Below, piece by piece: positions 33,395 to 43,618 of a DNA stretch of 45,902 bases. Origin of the DNA: Phycisphaerae bacterium (GTDB lineage Bacteria > Planctomycetota > Phycisphaerae > Phycisphaerales > SM1A02). Numbering within the stretch: position 1 is the stretch's first letter; the number at the start of each line of letters is the position of its first letter. The notes beneath the pieces are model-generated. The model saw only the letters and a list, made by a program, of their open reading frames with translations, ran no database searches and was not told the DNA's origin. A program made the translations under genes and the position numbers. Location of the stretch: contig VGXO01000020.1 in assembly GCA_016873275.1 (NCBI GenBank), positions 1 to 45,902 on the forward strand, given 5' to 3'.

Positions 33395-34486
33395 ATGCCT
33401 GCGAACGCCAGCCTGCAGCTCGCCGACGGCACCATCTGCCACGGCGCGTCGTTCGGCGCGGAGCGGACCGTGGCGGGCGAGGTCGTCTTCTGCACCGGGC
33501 TCACCGGCTACGTGGAGACGCTCACGGATCCCTCCTATCGAGGTCAGATCCTCGTGCTGACCTATCCGCTGCAGGGGAACTACGGCGTTCCCGACGGCGC
33601 CGCCGCGCTCCGCTCGATGGAGTCGAGGCGGGTGCAGGTGCTCGGGCTCGTCGTCTCGCGGCACTGCGCGTCGCCGAGCCATCACGCCTCCCGCGGCACC
33701 CTCGGCGAGTGGCTCCGGCGGGAGGGCGTGCCCGCGATCGAGGGCGTCGACGTGCGATCGCTCACCAAGCGCCTCCGCTCCTTCGGCACGATGCGCGGCA
33801 CGTTGTCGGCGGGATCCGCCGCGGCGTCCGCGCGGGTCGAGGAGGTCGGGCGCGACGTGGTCCGCGCGGTCTCCCCCGCGGAGACGACGCGGCACGAGGG
33901 AAGCGGGGCGCTCCGCATCCTCGTCGTCGACACCGGCTGCAAGGAGAACATCGTCCGAAGCCTCACCTCCCGCGGCGCGGGCGTCATCCGCGCGCCCTAC
34001 CACGCGGCGTGGGAGCCGCACCTCGACGAGGTCGATGGGCTCCTCCTCGCGAACGGTCCGGGCGATCCGGCGGACCTCGCCGACCTCAGCGGTCGGATCG
34101 GACGCGTGCTCGACCGGGGCATCCCGACCCTCGGGATCTGCCTCGGGCATCAGCTGCTCGCGATCGCCGCGGGGGCGCGGACCTTCAAGCTCAAGTTCGG
34201 TCACCGCTCGCAGAACCAGCCGGTGCAGGAGACCTCGACGCGGCGGGCGTACGTCACCAGCCAGAACCACGGCTACGCGGTGGATCCGGCGTCGCTTGGC
34301 GCCGACTGGGAGCCGTGGTTCGTGAACCTCAACGACGGCACGAACGAGGGCATCCGGCACGCGTTCCGGCCGTTCCGCTCGGTGCAGTTCCATCCCGAGG
34401 CCGCGGCGGGTCCGCAGGACACGGCGCACCTCTTCGACGACTTCCTGCACATGGTCGCGGAGATGAAGGGGGCGACGCGGCGATGA
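33395..34486 (+). CDS. carA: Carbamoyl phosphate synthase small (glutaminase) subunit
   Basis: 363 residues from ATG 33395. The N-terminal CPSase small-chain domain (about 1-150: EVVFCTGLTGYVETLTDPSY) is followed by a class I glutamine amidotransferase domain. It has nucleophile Cys249 in LGICLGHQL, and His333 and Glu335 in VQFHPEA. It hydrolyses glutamine and channels ammonia to CarB for arginine and pyrimidine synthesis. It overlaps carB by four bases (ATGA). Confidence 0.95.
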   Translation: MPANASLQLADGTICHGASFGAERTVAGEVVFCTGLTGYVETLTDPSYRGQILVLTYPLQGNYGVPDGAAALRSMESRRVQVLGLVVSRHCASPSHHASRGTLGEWLRREGVPAIEGVDVRSLTKRLRSFGTMRGTLSAGSAAASARVEEVGRDVVRAVSPAETTRHEGSGALRILVVDTGCKENIVRSLTSRGAGVIRAPYHAAWEPHLDEVDGLLLANGPGDPADLADLSGRIGRVLDRGIPTLGICLGHQLLAIAAGARTFKLKFGHRSQNQPVQETSTRRAYVTSQNHGYAVDPASLGADWEPWFVNLNDGTNEGIRHAFRPFRSVQFHPEAAAGPQDTAHLFDDFLHMVAEMKGATRR

Positions 34487-37400
34487 ACGCGCGACTGCAT
34501 GGTCTTCGCGCCGACCGACCGAGCCGCGTGCTCCTGCTCGGATCGGGCGCGCTCAAGATCGGGCAGGCGGGCGAGTTCGACTACTCCGGCTCGCAGGCGC
34601 TGAAGGCGCTCCGCGAGGACGGGGTCTCCGCCGTCCTGATCAACCCGAACATCGCGACCGTCCAGACCACCGAGGAGCTTGCCGACAAGGTCTACCTGCT
34701 GCCGGTGACGCCCGCGTTCGTCGAGATGGTCATCGAGCGGGAGAAGGTCGACGCGATCCTCCTCGGCTTCGGCGGGCAGACCGCCCTCAACTGCGGGCTC
34801 GAGCTCGAGGCGTCCGGCGTGCTCGCCCGCCACGGCGTGCGGGTGCTCGGGACGCCGGTCGCGTCGATCCGCGCCGGCGAGGACCGCCGGATCTTCGCGC
34901 AGAAGATGGCGGAGATCGGCGTGAAGACGGCCCGCAGCGTCGCGGCGAACTCCGTCGACGAGGCGCTCGTCGCCGCGCGGCAGATCGGTCTGCCGGTCAT
35001 CCTGCGGGGCGGCTTCTCGCTCGGCGGGCAGGGCTCCTCGATCATCCGCCGCGAGGAGGACCTCCGCCCCCGGATCGAGCGGGCGTTCGTCGGCAACCCG
35101 CAGGTCCTCGTCGAGGAGTGCCTCTCCGGCTGGAAGGAGGTCGAGTACGAGGTCGTCCGCGACGGCGCCGACAACTGCATCACCGTCTGCAACATGGAGA
35201 ACGTGGACCCGATGGGGATCCACACCGGCGAGTCGATCGTCGTCGCGCCGAGCCAGACCCTCTCCGACGCCGACTACCAGCTCCTCCGCAACGCCGCGAT
35301 CCGCGTCGCCCGGCACCTCGGGGTCGTCGGCGAGTGCAACGTGCAGTTCGCGCTCGACCCGCGCTCGGACGAGTACCGGGTCATCGAGATGAACCCGCGG
35401 CTCTCGCGGAGCTCGGCGCTCGCCTCGAAGGCGACGGGGTATCCGCTCGCCTACGTCGCGGCGAAGATCGCCCTTGGCTACGACCTGCCGATGCTCGCGA
35501 ACGCGGTGACGCGGACGACGAGCGCCTTCTTCGAGCCCGCCCTCGACTACGTGGTCTGCAAGGCGCCCCGGTGGGACTTCGACAAGTTCGACGGCGCCGA
35601 CCGCCGCATCGGGACGGAGATGAAGTCGGTCGGCGAGGTGATGGCGATCGGCCGATCCTTCGGCGAGGTCATCCAGAAGGCGATGCGGATGCTCGAGCTC
35701 GGCGTCGACGGGCTCGATCCCGAGGCGTTCCCGTTCCCCGACCTCGAGCACGAGCTGCGGGAGCCCTCGCCGCGGCGGATCTTCGCCGTCGCCAAGGCGC
35801 TGGCGGACGGCATGAGCGTCGAGCGGGTGCACGAGCTCACCGCGATCGACCGCTTCTTCCTGCGGGAGGTCGAGGGGATCGTCGCGGAGCGCCGCCGGCT
35901 CGCCGCCGGTCGCGGCGTCGGGTCGATCGACGCCGAGTCGATGCTCGCCGCGAAGCGGAACGGCTTCTCCGACCGGGCGATCGCCCGCTGCGTCGGGGCG
36001 TCCGAGGCGACGGTGCGCGAGCGGCGCCGGTCCCTCGGCGTGCGCCCGCGCCTCGCCCAGATCGACACCCTCGCCGCGGAGTATCCCGCGGACACCAACT
36101 ACCTCTACTGGACCTACTGGGCGGTCGACCACGACGTGCCCGCGACCCCGCGGCGCAAGGTGCTCGTCCTCGGATCGGGCTGCTACCGCATCGGCTCGAG
36201 CGTCGAGTTCGACTGGAGCTCGGTCGGCGCGGTCCGCGCGGCGCGGGAGCTCGGCTTCGAGACGCTGATGCTCAACTGCAACCCCGAGACCGTCTCGACC
36301 GACTACGACATGTGCGACCGTCTCGTCTTCGACGAGATCTCCCTCGAGTCGGTGCTCGAGCTGGTGGACGCGGAGCGACCGGAGGGCGTGATCGTCTCGA
36401 TGGGGGGGCAGACGCCCAACAACCTCTCGCTCCGCCTGCACGAGGCGGGCGTGCGGATCCTCGGGACCCCCGCGGAGTCGATCGACCGCGCGGAGGACCG
36501 CCGGAAGTTCTCCGCGCTCTGCGACGAGCTCGGGATCGACCAGCCGCTCTGGTTCGAGGCGACGAGCGCCGAGGACCTCGCCCGCTCGGTCGAGGCGACG
36601 GGCGGCTATCCGGTGGTGGTCCGTCCCTCCTACGTCCTCTCCGGCGCGGCGATGCGGATCGCCCACCACGCCGCGGAGCTCGCCCAGTACCTCCGCACCG
36701 CGACGACCCTCTCGCCCGAGCATCCGGTGGTCATCTCCAAGTTCGAGTCCCATGCGCGGGAGATCGAGTTCGACGCGGTCGCCCGCGACGGTCGGATCGT
36801 CCTCTGGTGCATCGCCGAGCACGTCGAGTACGCGGGGGTCCACTCGGGCGACGCGACGCTGGTGCTGCCGCCGCAGGACCTGAACGTCGAGACCATCCGG
36901 CGGGTGCGGATGGTGGGGAACCGGCTCGCGGAGGCGCTCCAGGTCACCGGCCCCTTCAACGTGCAGCTCCTCTGCCGCGACAACGACGTGAAGGTGATCG
37001 AGTGCAACCTCCGCGCATCCCGCAGCCTGCCCTTCGTCTCGAAGGTGCTCGGACGCGACTTCGTCCGCGCCGCGACGCGGATGATGCTCGGCGCGGACCC
37101 CGGAACCTCGATGGACGCGGGCACGCTCTTCGACCTCGGCTTCGTCGCGGTCAAGGTCCCGCAGTTCTCCTTCGGGCGGCTCTCCGGCGCCGATCCGGTC
37201 CTCGGCGTCGAGATGGCGTCGACCGGCGAGGTCGCCTGCATGGGAGAGGACGTGGACGAGGCGCTCCTCAAGGGCATGCTCGCGACGGGGTTCCGGCTGC
37301 CGCGCCGCGGCGTCCTGCTCTCGCTCGGACCGATGGGCGACAAGTACCGCTTCGCCGACGACGCGCGGGCGCTGGCGCGGTCGGGGCTGCGTCTCTACGC

Positions 37401-37728
37401 GACCGCCGGCACCGCCGAGGTGCTGCACGCCGAGGGCATCGCGTGCGAGGTCGCGGGCAAGTCCGACGGCGGCGGCGACGGCATCGATCCCATCGAGCTG
37501 ATGCGCTCCAAGGCGGTCGACCTCGTGATCAACATCCCCCGGGAGTTCGACGAGCGGGGGCGTCCCGACGGCTACCGCATCCGCCGCGCGGCGATCGACC
37601 TCAACGTCTCGCTCGTGACCGACCTGTGCGTGGCGCGGCGGCTCGTCCGCGCGATGACCCGCCGCGGCATGCAGGACCTCCACGCGAGGTCGCTCGGCGA
37701 GTACCGCGCCCTCGCGGCGCCTCGGTGA
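34483..37728 (+). CDS. carB: Carbamoyl phosphate synthase large subunit
   Basis: 1081 residues, close to the usual 1070. Two homologous ATP-grasp halves are present: the first starts VLLLGSGALKIGQAGEFDYS and includes the NPNIATVQT and EMNPRLSRSSALASKATGYP blocks. The second starts VLVLGSGCYRIGSSVEFDWS and includes NCNPETVSTDYD and ECNLRASRSLPFVSKV. An oligomerisation region and a C-terminal MGS-like allosteric domain (about 925-1070: GLRLYATAGTAEVLHAEGI) complete it. The protein looks fully functional. Its 3' end overlaps the opposing FkbM frame by 128 bp. Confidence 0.96.
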   Translation: MNARLHGLRADRPSRVLLLGSGALKIGQAGEFDYSGSQALKALREDGVSAVLINPNIATVQTTEELADKVYLLPVTPAFVEMVIEREKVDAILLGFGGQTALNCGLELEASGVLARHGVRVLGTPVASIRAGEDRRIFAQKMAEIGVKTARSVAANSVDEALVAARQIGLPVILRGGFSLGGQGSSIIRREEDLRPRIERAFVGNPQVLVEECLSGWKEVEYEVVRDGADNCITVCNMENVDPMGIHTGESIVVAPSQTLSDADYQLLRNAAIRVARHLGVVGECNVQFALDPRSDEYRVIEMNPRLSRSSALASKATGYPLAYVAAKIALGYDLPMLANAVTRTTSAFFEPALDYVVCKAPRWDFDKFDGADRRIGTEMKSVGEVMAIGRSFGEVIQKAMRMLELGVDGLDPEAFPFPDLEHELREPSPRRIFAVAKALADGMSVERVHELTAIDRFFLREVEGIVAERRRLAAGRGVGSIDAESMLAAKRNGFSDRAIARCVGASEATVRERRRSLGVRPRLAQIDTLAAEYPADTNYLYWTYWAVDHDVPATPRRKVLVLGSGCYRIGSSVEFDWSSVGAVRAARELGFETLMLNCNPETVSTDYDMCDRLVFDEISLESVLELVDAERPEGVIVSMGGQTPNNLSLRLHEAGVRILGTPAESIDRAEDRRKFSALCDELGIDQPLWFEATSAEDLARSVEATGGYPVVVRPSYVLSGAAMRIAHHAAELAQYLRTATTLSPEHPVVISKFESHAREIEFDAVARDGRIVLWCIAEHVEYAGVHSGDATLVLPPQDLNVETIRRVRMVGNRLAEALQVTGPFNVQLLCRDNDVKVIECNLRASRSLPFVSKVLGRDFVRAATRMMLGADPGTSMDAGTLFDLGFVAVKVPQFSFGRLSGADPVLGVEMASTGEVACMGEDVDEALLKGMLATGFRLPRRGVLLSLGPMGDKYRFADDARALARSGLRLYATAGTAEVLHAEGIACEVAGKSDGGGDGIDPIELMRSKAVDLVINIPREFDERGRPDGYRIRRAAIDLNVSLVTDLCVARRLVRAMTRRGMQDLHARSLGEYRALAAPR

Positions 37729-38422
37729 GCCCTTCTCGCCCGCGGTCGAGCGGTCGAGGGACGTAGGTGAAGTACCAGTCGACGCGACCGGCGAGGCGGT
37801 ATCCCCTCCGCCGCAGGTCCCGCGTCCACCGCGCCGCCTTCGCGAGCGACCACCGACCCTCCCAGGTGCAGATGATCGCGCCCGGCGTGATGCCGTCCGC
37901 GAACGCCCGCTCGAGGATCGCGTCCTCCGCCCCCTCGACGTTCATCTTGAGGACGTCGAGCTGCTCGTGTCCGCGCTCGCGCATGAGCGAGGCGAGCGTC
38001 CTGACCTCGGCCCGGAATCCGCCGTCGCCTCCCTGCGGACCAAGCACGGTGTGCGAGACGTGCCGTGGATCGGCGGGGGCGTGGAAGTCGAGCAGGGCGT
38101 CCTGCCGCCACGCGCCGACCGGACTGAAGCAGAGCCGACCGTCGTGGTCGCCGATCGACGCCATGAAGCGGACCGAGCGCGGCGTGGGGTCGAAGAGCCA
38201 GAGGCGGCGGGCGCCGAGCTCGAGCAGCCGCCGCTCGACCTCGATCTCCTCGCCCACGCCGATCGAGTAGATCACCGACGCCGCAGGATCGAGGCGGTCG
38301 GGCCACAGGATGCTGCCGAGACGCCTCGTCGGGATGCCGCCATCCGCCCGCACCACGAGGGGGAGCAGCCGGCGCTCGACCTGCGAGCGAACGATCGTCG
38401 CGAGCGGGGGCGCGACGAGCAT
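37601..38422 (-). CDS. FkbM-family methyltransferase, C-terminus running antisense into carB
   Basis: 273 codons from ATG 38422. The SAM-dependent methyltransferase core is recognisable: VIYSIGVGEEIEVERRL, LWLFDPTPRSV, and the FkbM hallmark LDVLKMNVEGAEDAILE. After YFTYVPRPLDR (about residue 230) the frame runs into the antisense of the carB 3' end and becomes arginine- and glycine-rich (RGGPACRGGSSRGRAAA), which is not family-like. So the native C-terminus has probably been replaced or lost, although the catalytic core is complete. FkbM enzymes O-methylate sugars and polyketides, and it may work with the nearby carbamoyltransferase. Confidence 0.75.
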   Translation of the reverse strand: MLVAPPLATIVRSQVERRLLPLVVRADGGIPTRRLGSILWPDRLDPAASVIYSIGVGEEIEVERRLLELGARRLWLFDPTPRSVRFMASIGDHDGRLCFSPVGAWRQDALLDFHAPADPRHVSHTVLGPQGGDGGFRAEVRTLASLMRERGHEQLDVLKMNVEGAEDAILERAFADGITPGAIICTWEGRWSLAKAARWTRDLRRRGYRLAGRVDWYFTYVPRPLDRGREGLTEAPRGRGTRRATSRGGPACRGGSSRGRAAAPRTGRSRARR

Positions 38423-38519
38423 CGGCGGCTTGTAGTGCCGGGATCCTCCGCGCCTCCCCGGCGGAGCGACCGGTCGCGCCGATCGGGGCGGATGACGCGG
38501 GGAAGCGCTCCGACCCCCG

Positions 38520-39560
38520 TCAGGGGCAGTCGCCCCACGCCGCGAGCAGGATCACGAGGTCGGTCGCGTCGGTGATGCCGTCGCCGTCGAGGTCGGCGTC
38601 GGGCGTGCCCCAGGCGGTCAGCAGCATCGTGAGGTCGACCGCGTCGACGACCCCGTCGTGATTGAGGTCCGCGGGGCACTGGTCCTCGGAGGGACCGAGT
38701 CGGAGGATGAACGCCTGATCGCCGTTCTTGGTGCGGGCGCGACCGACGATGTTCCGCCCATCCGGCGACATGCCGAGCGGCAGCGCGAAGCGCACGTCCG
38801 GCGGCACGTCGACGCCCTGCGAGATGGCGTACTCCTCGAGCGGGATGAGCCCTTGCTTCTCGATCCAGAGGTAGCCCTCGCCGCTGGTGGCAGGCGGCAC
38901 GGGGACGCGGAAGAAGCAGAGCGCGACCGAGCCGTCGGCGCTCAGTCCGGTCACGTAGCCGGTGAGACCGGGAATCGGCACCGGACCGAGGCTCTGGTAG
39001 CCGGTCGCGGCGCTCCACCGCCATGCCTCGTTGCCGAGCGCCGGCGTGCCGATCCCGCCGACCCAGGCTCCATCCGCGGAGACGACTCCCGCCTCCGCGA
39101 GCCGGGCGTTGCCCGGGCCGAAGAGCATCTGCTGCACGCCGTTGGTCCACACCGCGGCCTGCCGGAAGCCGGTGTAGGTGTCGTTCCAGCCGACGATGAC
39201 GCTGCCGTCGTGGTTGCAGTCGTTGGCCCGCGTAGGTCGGAAGAAGAAGAGCGTGCCGAGGTTGACCATGCCGGTCGCCTCGCGCCAGCGGAACGCCCGT
39301 GCTTGGCACCCCGGCTCCCACGCGAGCCCGACCACGGTGCTGCCGTCGCCGGAGATGTTCCAGCCTCCGCTCGACTCCGCGTCGCAGGAGGCGCCGAAGC
39401 TTCCGAGCGGCTGCCACTGGAAGGCGTCGATGTGATAGATGTTCGCCTCGACCTTGCCGGTGTCGAGGTTGAGCTCCCCCGCGGTCATGCGGGTCCCGTC
39501 GCCCGAGATCTTCGCCTGACCGCCGACCCCGTTGCCGGGGACCTGCCCGCCGATCAGCAC
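38520..39560 (-). CDS. HAF-repeat exoprotein with dockerin-like tail, N-terminus missing
   Basis: The frame encodes repeats of the 'extracellular HAF' type (SGDGSTVVGLAWEPG...AFRW, HDGSVIVGWNDTYTGFRQAA, SADGAWVGGI, SPDGRNIVGRA). It ends with two dockerin-like loops (ADLNHDGVVDAVDLTMLLTA, ADLDGDGITDATDLVILLAA). The only start is GTG 39560, but homologous sequence continues upstream in frame as GISDDGSVVAGYDSS up to about 39650. No start codon or signal peptide is found before an in-frame TGA near 39725. The 5' end, including the secretion signal, is therefore gone, and the gene is probably not functional. Function of the family: unknown, secreted beta-propeller-like. Confidence 0.75.
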   Translation of the reverse strand: MLIGGQVPGNGVGGQAKISGDGTRMTAGELNLDTGKVEANIYHIDAFQWQPLGSFGASCDAESSGGWNISGDGSTVVGLAWEPGCQARAFRWREATGMVNLGTLFFFRPTRANDCNHDGSVIVGWNDTYTGFRQAAVWTNGVQQMLFGPGNARLAEAGVVSADGAWVGGIGTPALGNEAWRWSAATGYQSLGPVPIPGLTGYVTGLSADGSVALCFFRVPVPPATSGEGYLWIEKQGLIPLEEYAISQGVDVPPDVRFALPLGMSPDGRNIVGRARTKNGDQAFILRLGPSEDQCPADLNHDGVVDAVDLTMLLTAWGTPDADLDGDGITDATDLVILLAAWGDCP

Positions 39561-39724
39561 GACGCCGGTCTTCTCCGTCCAGTACCAGTACTCGGACGAG
39601 TCGTACCCGGCGACGACGGAGCCATCGTCGCTGATCCCGGACGCCGTGCCCGACTGCGGTCGAGGGACCTCTCGGCAAGCTCGGGGCAGCGGACCTCTAC
39701 TTCGGATCGATCGCCCGCGCGGTC

Positions 39725-40120
39725 ATGCAGCGTCGGGGGACTCCGGAGAACGACTTCACCGAGTTCGTGACGGCGATCTCCGTGCCCGCCGAGTCGCTCG
39801 TCAGCGACCTCTTCGTGCACGAGTCGGTGGGGGGGCTCGAGACGCTCGAGACGAGCATGCACTCGATCCTGGCGCAGCCGCTCGCCGCGGACGTGGCGGG
39901 TCGCGATGCCTCGCAGCTTCCCCTCGACGCCGAGGCGGAGGTCATCGAGGACCTCGCGGCGGGCTTCGGGCTTCCCGCGGTGCCGCGCTACGAGGAGATG
40001 ATCGGGCGGGCGATGGGCGTGCTCGGTCAGGACCTCCGCGACCATCGCCTCGTGCGGGTGGCGATGCCCTTCCCGCCGGTGCCGGCGGCGCTTCTGGTGC
40101 GGTGGCGGATCCCCGGGTGA
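39725..40120 (+). CDS. Hypothetical protein, probably N-terminally truncated
   Basis: 131 residues from ATG 39725. Protein-like sequence appears to continue upstream in frame (GPLGKLGAADLYFGSIARAV, from about 39663), where no start codon exists before an in-frame TGA near 39632. The gene therefore seems to have lost its 5' end at the same point where the opposing HAF gene lost its own. The body (NDFTEFVTAISVPAESLVSD, LETLETSMHSILAQPLAADV) belongs to no family I recognise. No signal peptide or membrane helix. Confidence 0.5.
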   Translation: MQRRGTPENDFTEFVTAISVPAESLVSDLFVHESVGGLETLETSMHSILAQPLAADVAGRDASQLPLDAEAEVIEDLAAGFGLPAVPRYEEMIGRAMGVLGQDLRDHRLVRVAMPFPPVPAALLVRWRIPG

Positions 40121-40351
40121 GTCCCCGGCGCGACGGCGGTCGGGGGATCCCGCCGGTCCGGCATGGGGCGATCGCGGCGTGGTCCGAGATCCGACCTTCG
40201 GCGTGATGCCGGAGTCCCGATCACGCGATCGCGGGTCGAGTGGTCGAGTCGATTGGAACGCGCCTCGATCCGAGCCGACGCAGAGGATTGGCGGGGAGCA
40301 TCGCGCGATCGCCACGCGGAGCCTCGAGTGCGGACCCCCGACCACCGCGGC

Positions 40352-41905
40352 ATGCTCGACGTCGACCCGGCGCCCTCCGAGGAGGGCGCCGCGATCCTCT
40401 CTCGCGAGGCGATGGCGTTCGTCGGGGAGCTCGTCGGCGAGTTCGCGCCGCGGGTCGAGGCGCTGCTGGCGGCGCGCCGCGGGCGTTCCCGCGGCTGGCA
40501 CGCGGGCGGTCGGCCGCGCTTCCTGCCGGAGACCGAGTCGGTCCGCCGCGGCGACTGGAGGGTCGCGGAGGCGCCGAAGGACCTGCGGGACCGGCGGGTC
40601 GAGATCACCGGACCCACCGACCGCAAGATGATGATCAACGCCCTCAACTCGGGGGCGAGCTGCTTCATGGCGGACCTCGAGGACGCGACGAGCCCGACGT
40701 GGCGGAACGTCGTCGAGGGGCAGGTGAACCTCCGCGACGCGGCGGCGGGCACCATCGACTTCGAGGCGGCGGATGGACGGCGGTACGCGCTGGGCGCATC
40801 GCCGGCGACGCTCCTCGTCCGCCCGCGCGGCTGGCACCTTCCGGAGCGCCACGTGCGCCTGCGGGGACGGGCGGTGCCGGCGGCGCTCGTCGACTTCGGG
40901 CTCTACGCGTTCCACTCGGCGCGGCTGCAGCTCGAGCGCGGCGCGACGCCGGCGCTCTACCTCCCGAAGATGGAGGGGCACCTCGAGGCGAGGCTCTGGA
41001 ACGACGTGCTGCGCCTCGCCCAGGACCGCCTCGGCATTCCCCGGGGGACCTTCCGGGCGACCATGCTCATCGAGACGCTTCCCGCGGCGTTCGAGATGGA
41101 GGAGATCCTCTTCGAGCTGCGCGAGCATGCCTCGGGGCTCAACTGCGGCCGATGGGACTACATCTTCAGCGCGATCAAGACGCTGCGGGAGAGCCCCGCC
41201 CACGTGATGCCCGACCGCGGGCAGGTCGGGATGACCCAGCCGTTCATGCGCGCCTACGCGCGGCTCCTGATCCAGACCTGCCATCGCCGCGGCGCCCACG
41301 CGATGGGCGGCATGGCGGCGCAGATCCCGATCAAGCACGACGCCGCCGCCAACGAGGCGGCGCTCGCCAAGGTCCGCGCCGACAAGGAGCGGGAGGCGTC
41401 CGACGGTCACGACGGCACGTGGGTCGCGCATCCGGGACTCATCCCGGTCGCCCGCGCCGCGTTCGACGCCCGCATGACCGGACCGGACCAGAAGCACGTC
41501 CGCCACGAGGACCTCGTGATCCGCGAGGAGGACCTGCTCCGTCCGGCGGAGGGCACCATCACCCTCGACGGGCTGCGGCATGATCTCCGGGTCGGGATCC
41601 GCTACCTCGAGGCGTGGCTCCGCGGCATCGGCTGCGTGCCGCTCGACGACCTCATGGAGGACGCCGCGACCGCGGAGATCAGCCGCGTGCAGGTCTGGCA
41701 GTGGATCCGCCACGCCGCGACCACCGACCGCGGCGAGCGGATCGACCGGGACCTCGTGCGGCGCGAGCACGCCGCGGTGCTCGGCGGTCTTCGCGCCGCC
41801 GACGGCGGACGCCTCGACGAGGCGTCCGAGCTCTTCCTCTCGCTCGTCCTCGCGGAGGACTGCGCCGACTTCCTGACCCTTCCCGCCTACGAGCGGATCG
41901 ACTGA
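40352..41905 (+). CDS. aceB: Malate synthase A
   Basis: 517 residues from ATG 40352, close to the usual length of about 530. Family blocks: [40 protein letters not shown] with [13 protein letters not shown] (about 90-115), [20 protein letters not shown] with [18 protein letters not shown] (about 245-285), and a final [10 protein letters not shown]. It condenses glyoxylate with acetyl-CoA to malate, the second step of the glyoxylate bypass. It lies 32 bp before isocitrate lyase, so the pair forms an operon for growth on acetate or fatty acids. Confidence 0.95.
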   Translation: MLDVDPAPSEEGAAILSREAMAFVGELVGEFAPRVEALLAARRGRSRGWHAGGRPRFLPETESVRRGDWRVAEAPKDLRDRRVEITGPTDRKMMINALNSGASCFMADLEDATSPTWRNVVEGQVNLRDAAAGTIDFEAADGRRYALGASPATLLVRPRGWHLPERHVRLRGRAVPAALVDFGLYAFHSARLQLERGATPALYLPKMEGHLEARLWNDVLRLAQDRLGIPRGTFRATMLIETLPAAFEMEEILFELREHASGLNCGRWDYIFSAIKTLRESPAHVMPDRGQVGMTQPFMRAYARLLIQTCHRRGAHAMGGMAAQIPIKHDAAANEAALAKVRADKEREASDGHDGTWVAHPGLIPVARAAFDARMTGPDQKHVRHEDLVIREEDLLRPAEGTITLDGLRHDLRVGIRYLEAWLRGIGCVPLDDLMEDAATAEISRVQVWQWIRHAATTDRGERIDRDLVRREHAAVLGGLRAADGGRLDEASELFLSLVLAEDCADFLTLPAYERID

Positions 41906-41937
41906 CCGGCTCCTTCCTTCCTCAAGGGGACCTCGAC

Positions 41938-43278
<1,341 letters not shown>

Positions 43279-43294
43279 CGCCGCGCTGAACTGG

Positions 43295-43597
43295 ATGCTC
43301 GCGGCGAGCGAGGTCGCGCCGCGGGCGTTCCTCGTCGGCTGCCTGGGGCTGCTGCCCGGCACGGCGTGGATGGTGGCGATCGGCGCCGCGGCGCGGCGGG
43401 CGGCGGGCCTTGCCGGGAGCGCGGGAGATCTCGACGCGGAGGCGCTCGTCGATGCCGGGCTCGTCGATGCCGGGCTCGTCGATGCCGGGCTCGTCGAGGA
43501 GATCGCCCTCCTCGTGGGGCTCCTCGCGATCGTCCTGGTCGCGGTGGTCGTCACCCGCATCGCGATGCGGGCGCTTCGTGATCTCGAGGCGCCCTGA
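43295..43597 (+). pseudogene. C-terminal remnant of a TVP38/TMEM64 (VTT-domain) membrane protein
   Basis: About 100 residues from the first ATG; the frame continues upstream to the aceA stop as DAALNW. LNWMLAASEVAPRAFLVGCL with GLLPGTAWMVAIGA and a final helix (LLVGLLAIVLVAVVVTRIAM) match the C-terminal third of VTT/TVP38 proteins, in which the LNWxL motif is internal. The N-terminal two thirds are missing and the fragment begins immediately after aceA. It is likely a remnant. It contains a 15-bp tandem repeat encoding VDAGL three times. Confidence 0.65.
43445..43497 (+). repeat. 15-bp tandem repeat, three full copies
   Basis: CTCGTCGATGCCGGG at 43445-43459 is repeated exactly at 43460-43474 and 43475-43489, followed by a partial copy. 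It encodes LVDAG in frame within the TVP38 remnant. Such a perfect repeat is prone to slippage and suggests relaxed constraint. Confidence 0.9.
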
Positions 43598-43618
43598 AGC
43601 GCCGCGGGGCGCCGACGC

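Noticed and set aside
34273-37683. 1136-codon minus-strand frame opposite carB
   Set aside because: Antisense shadow of carB, with no domain of its own.
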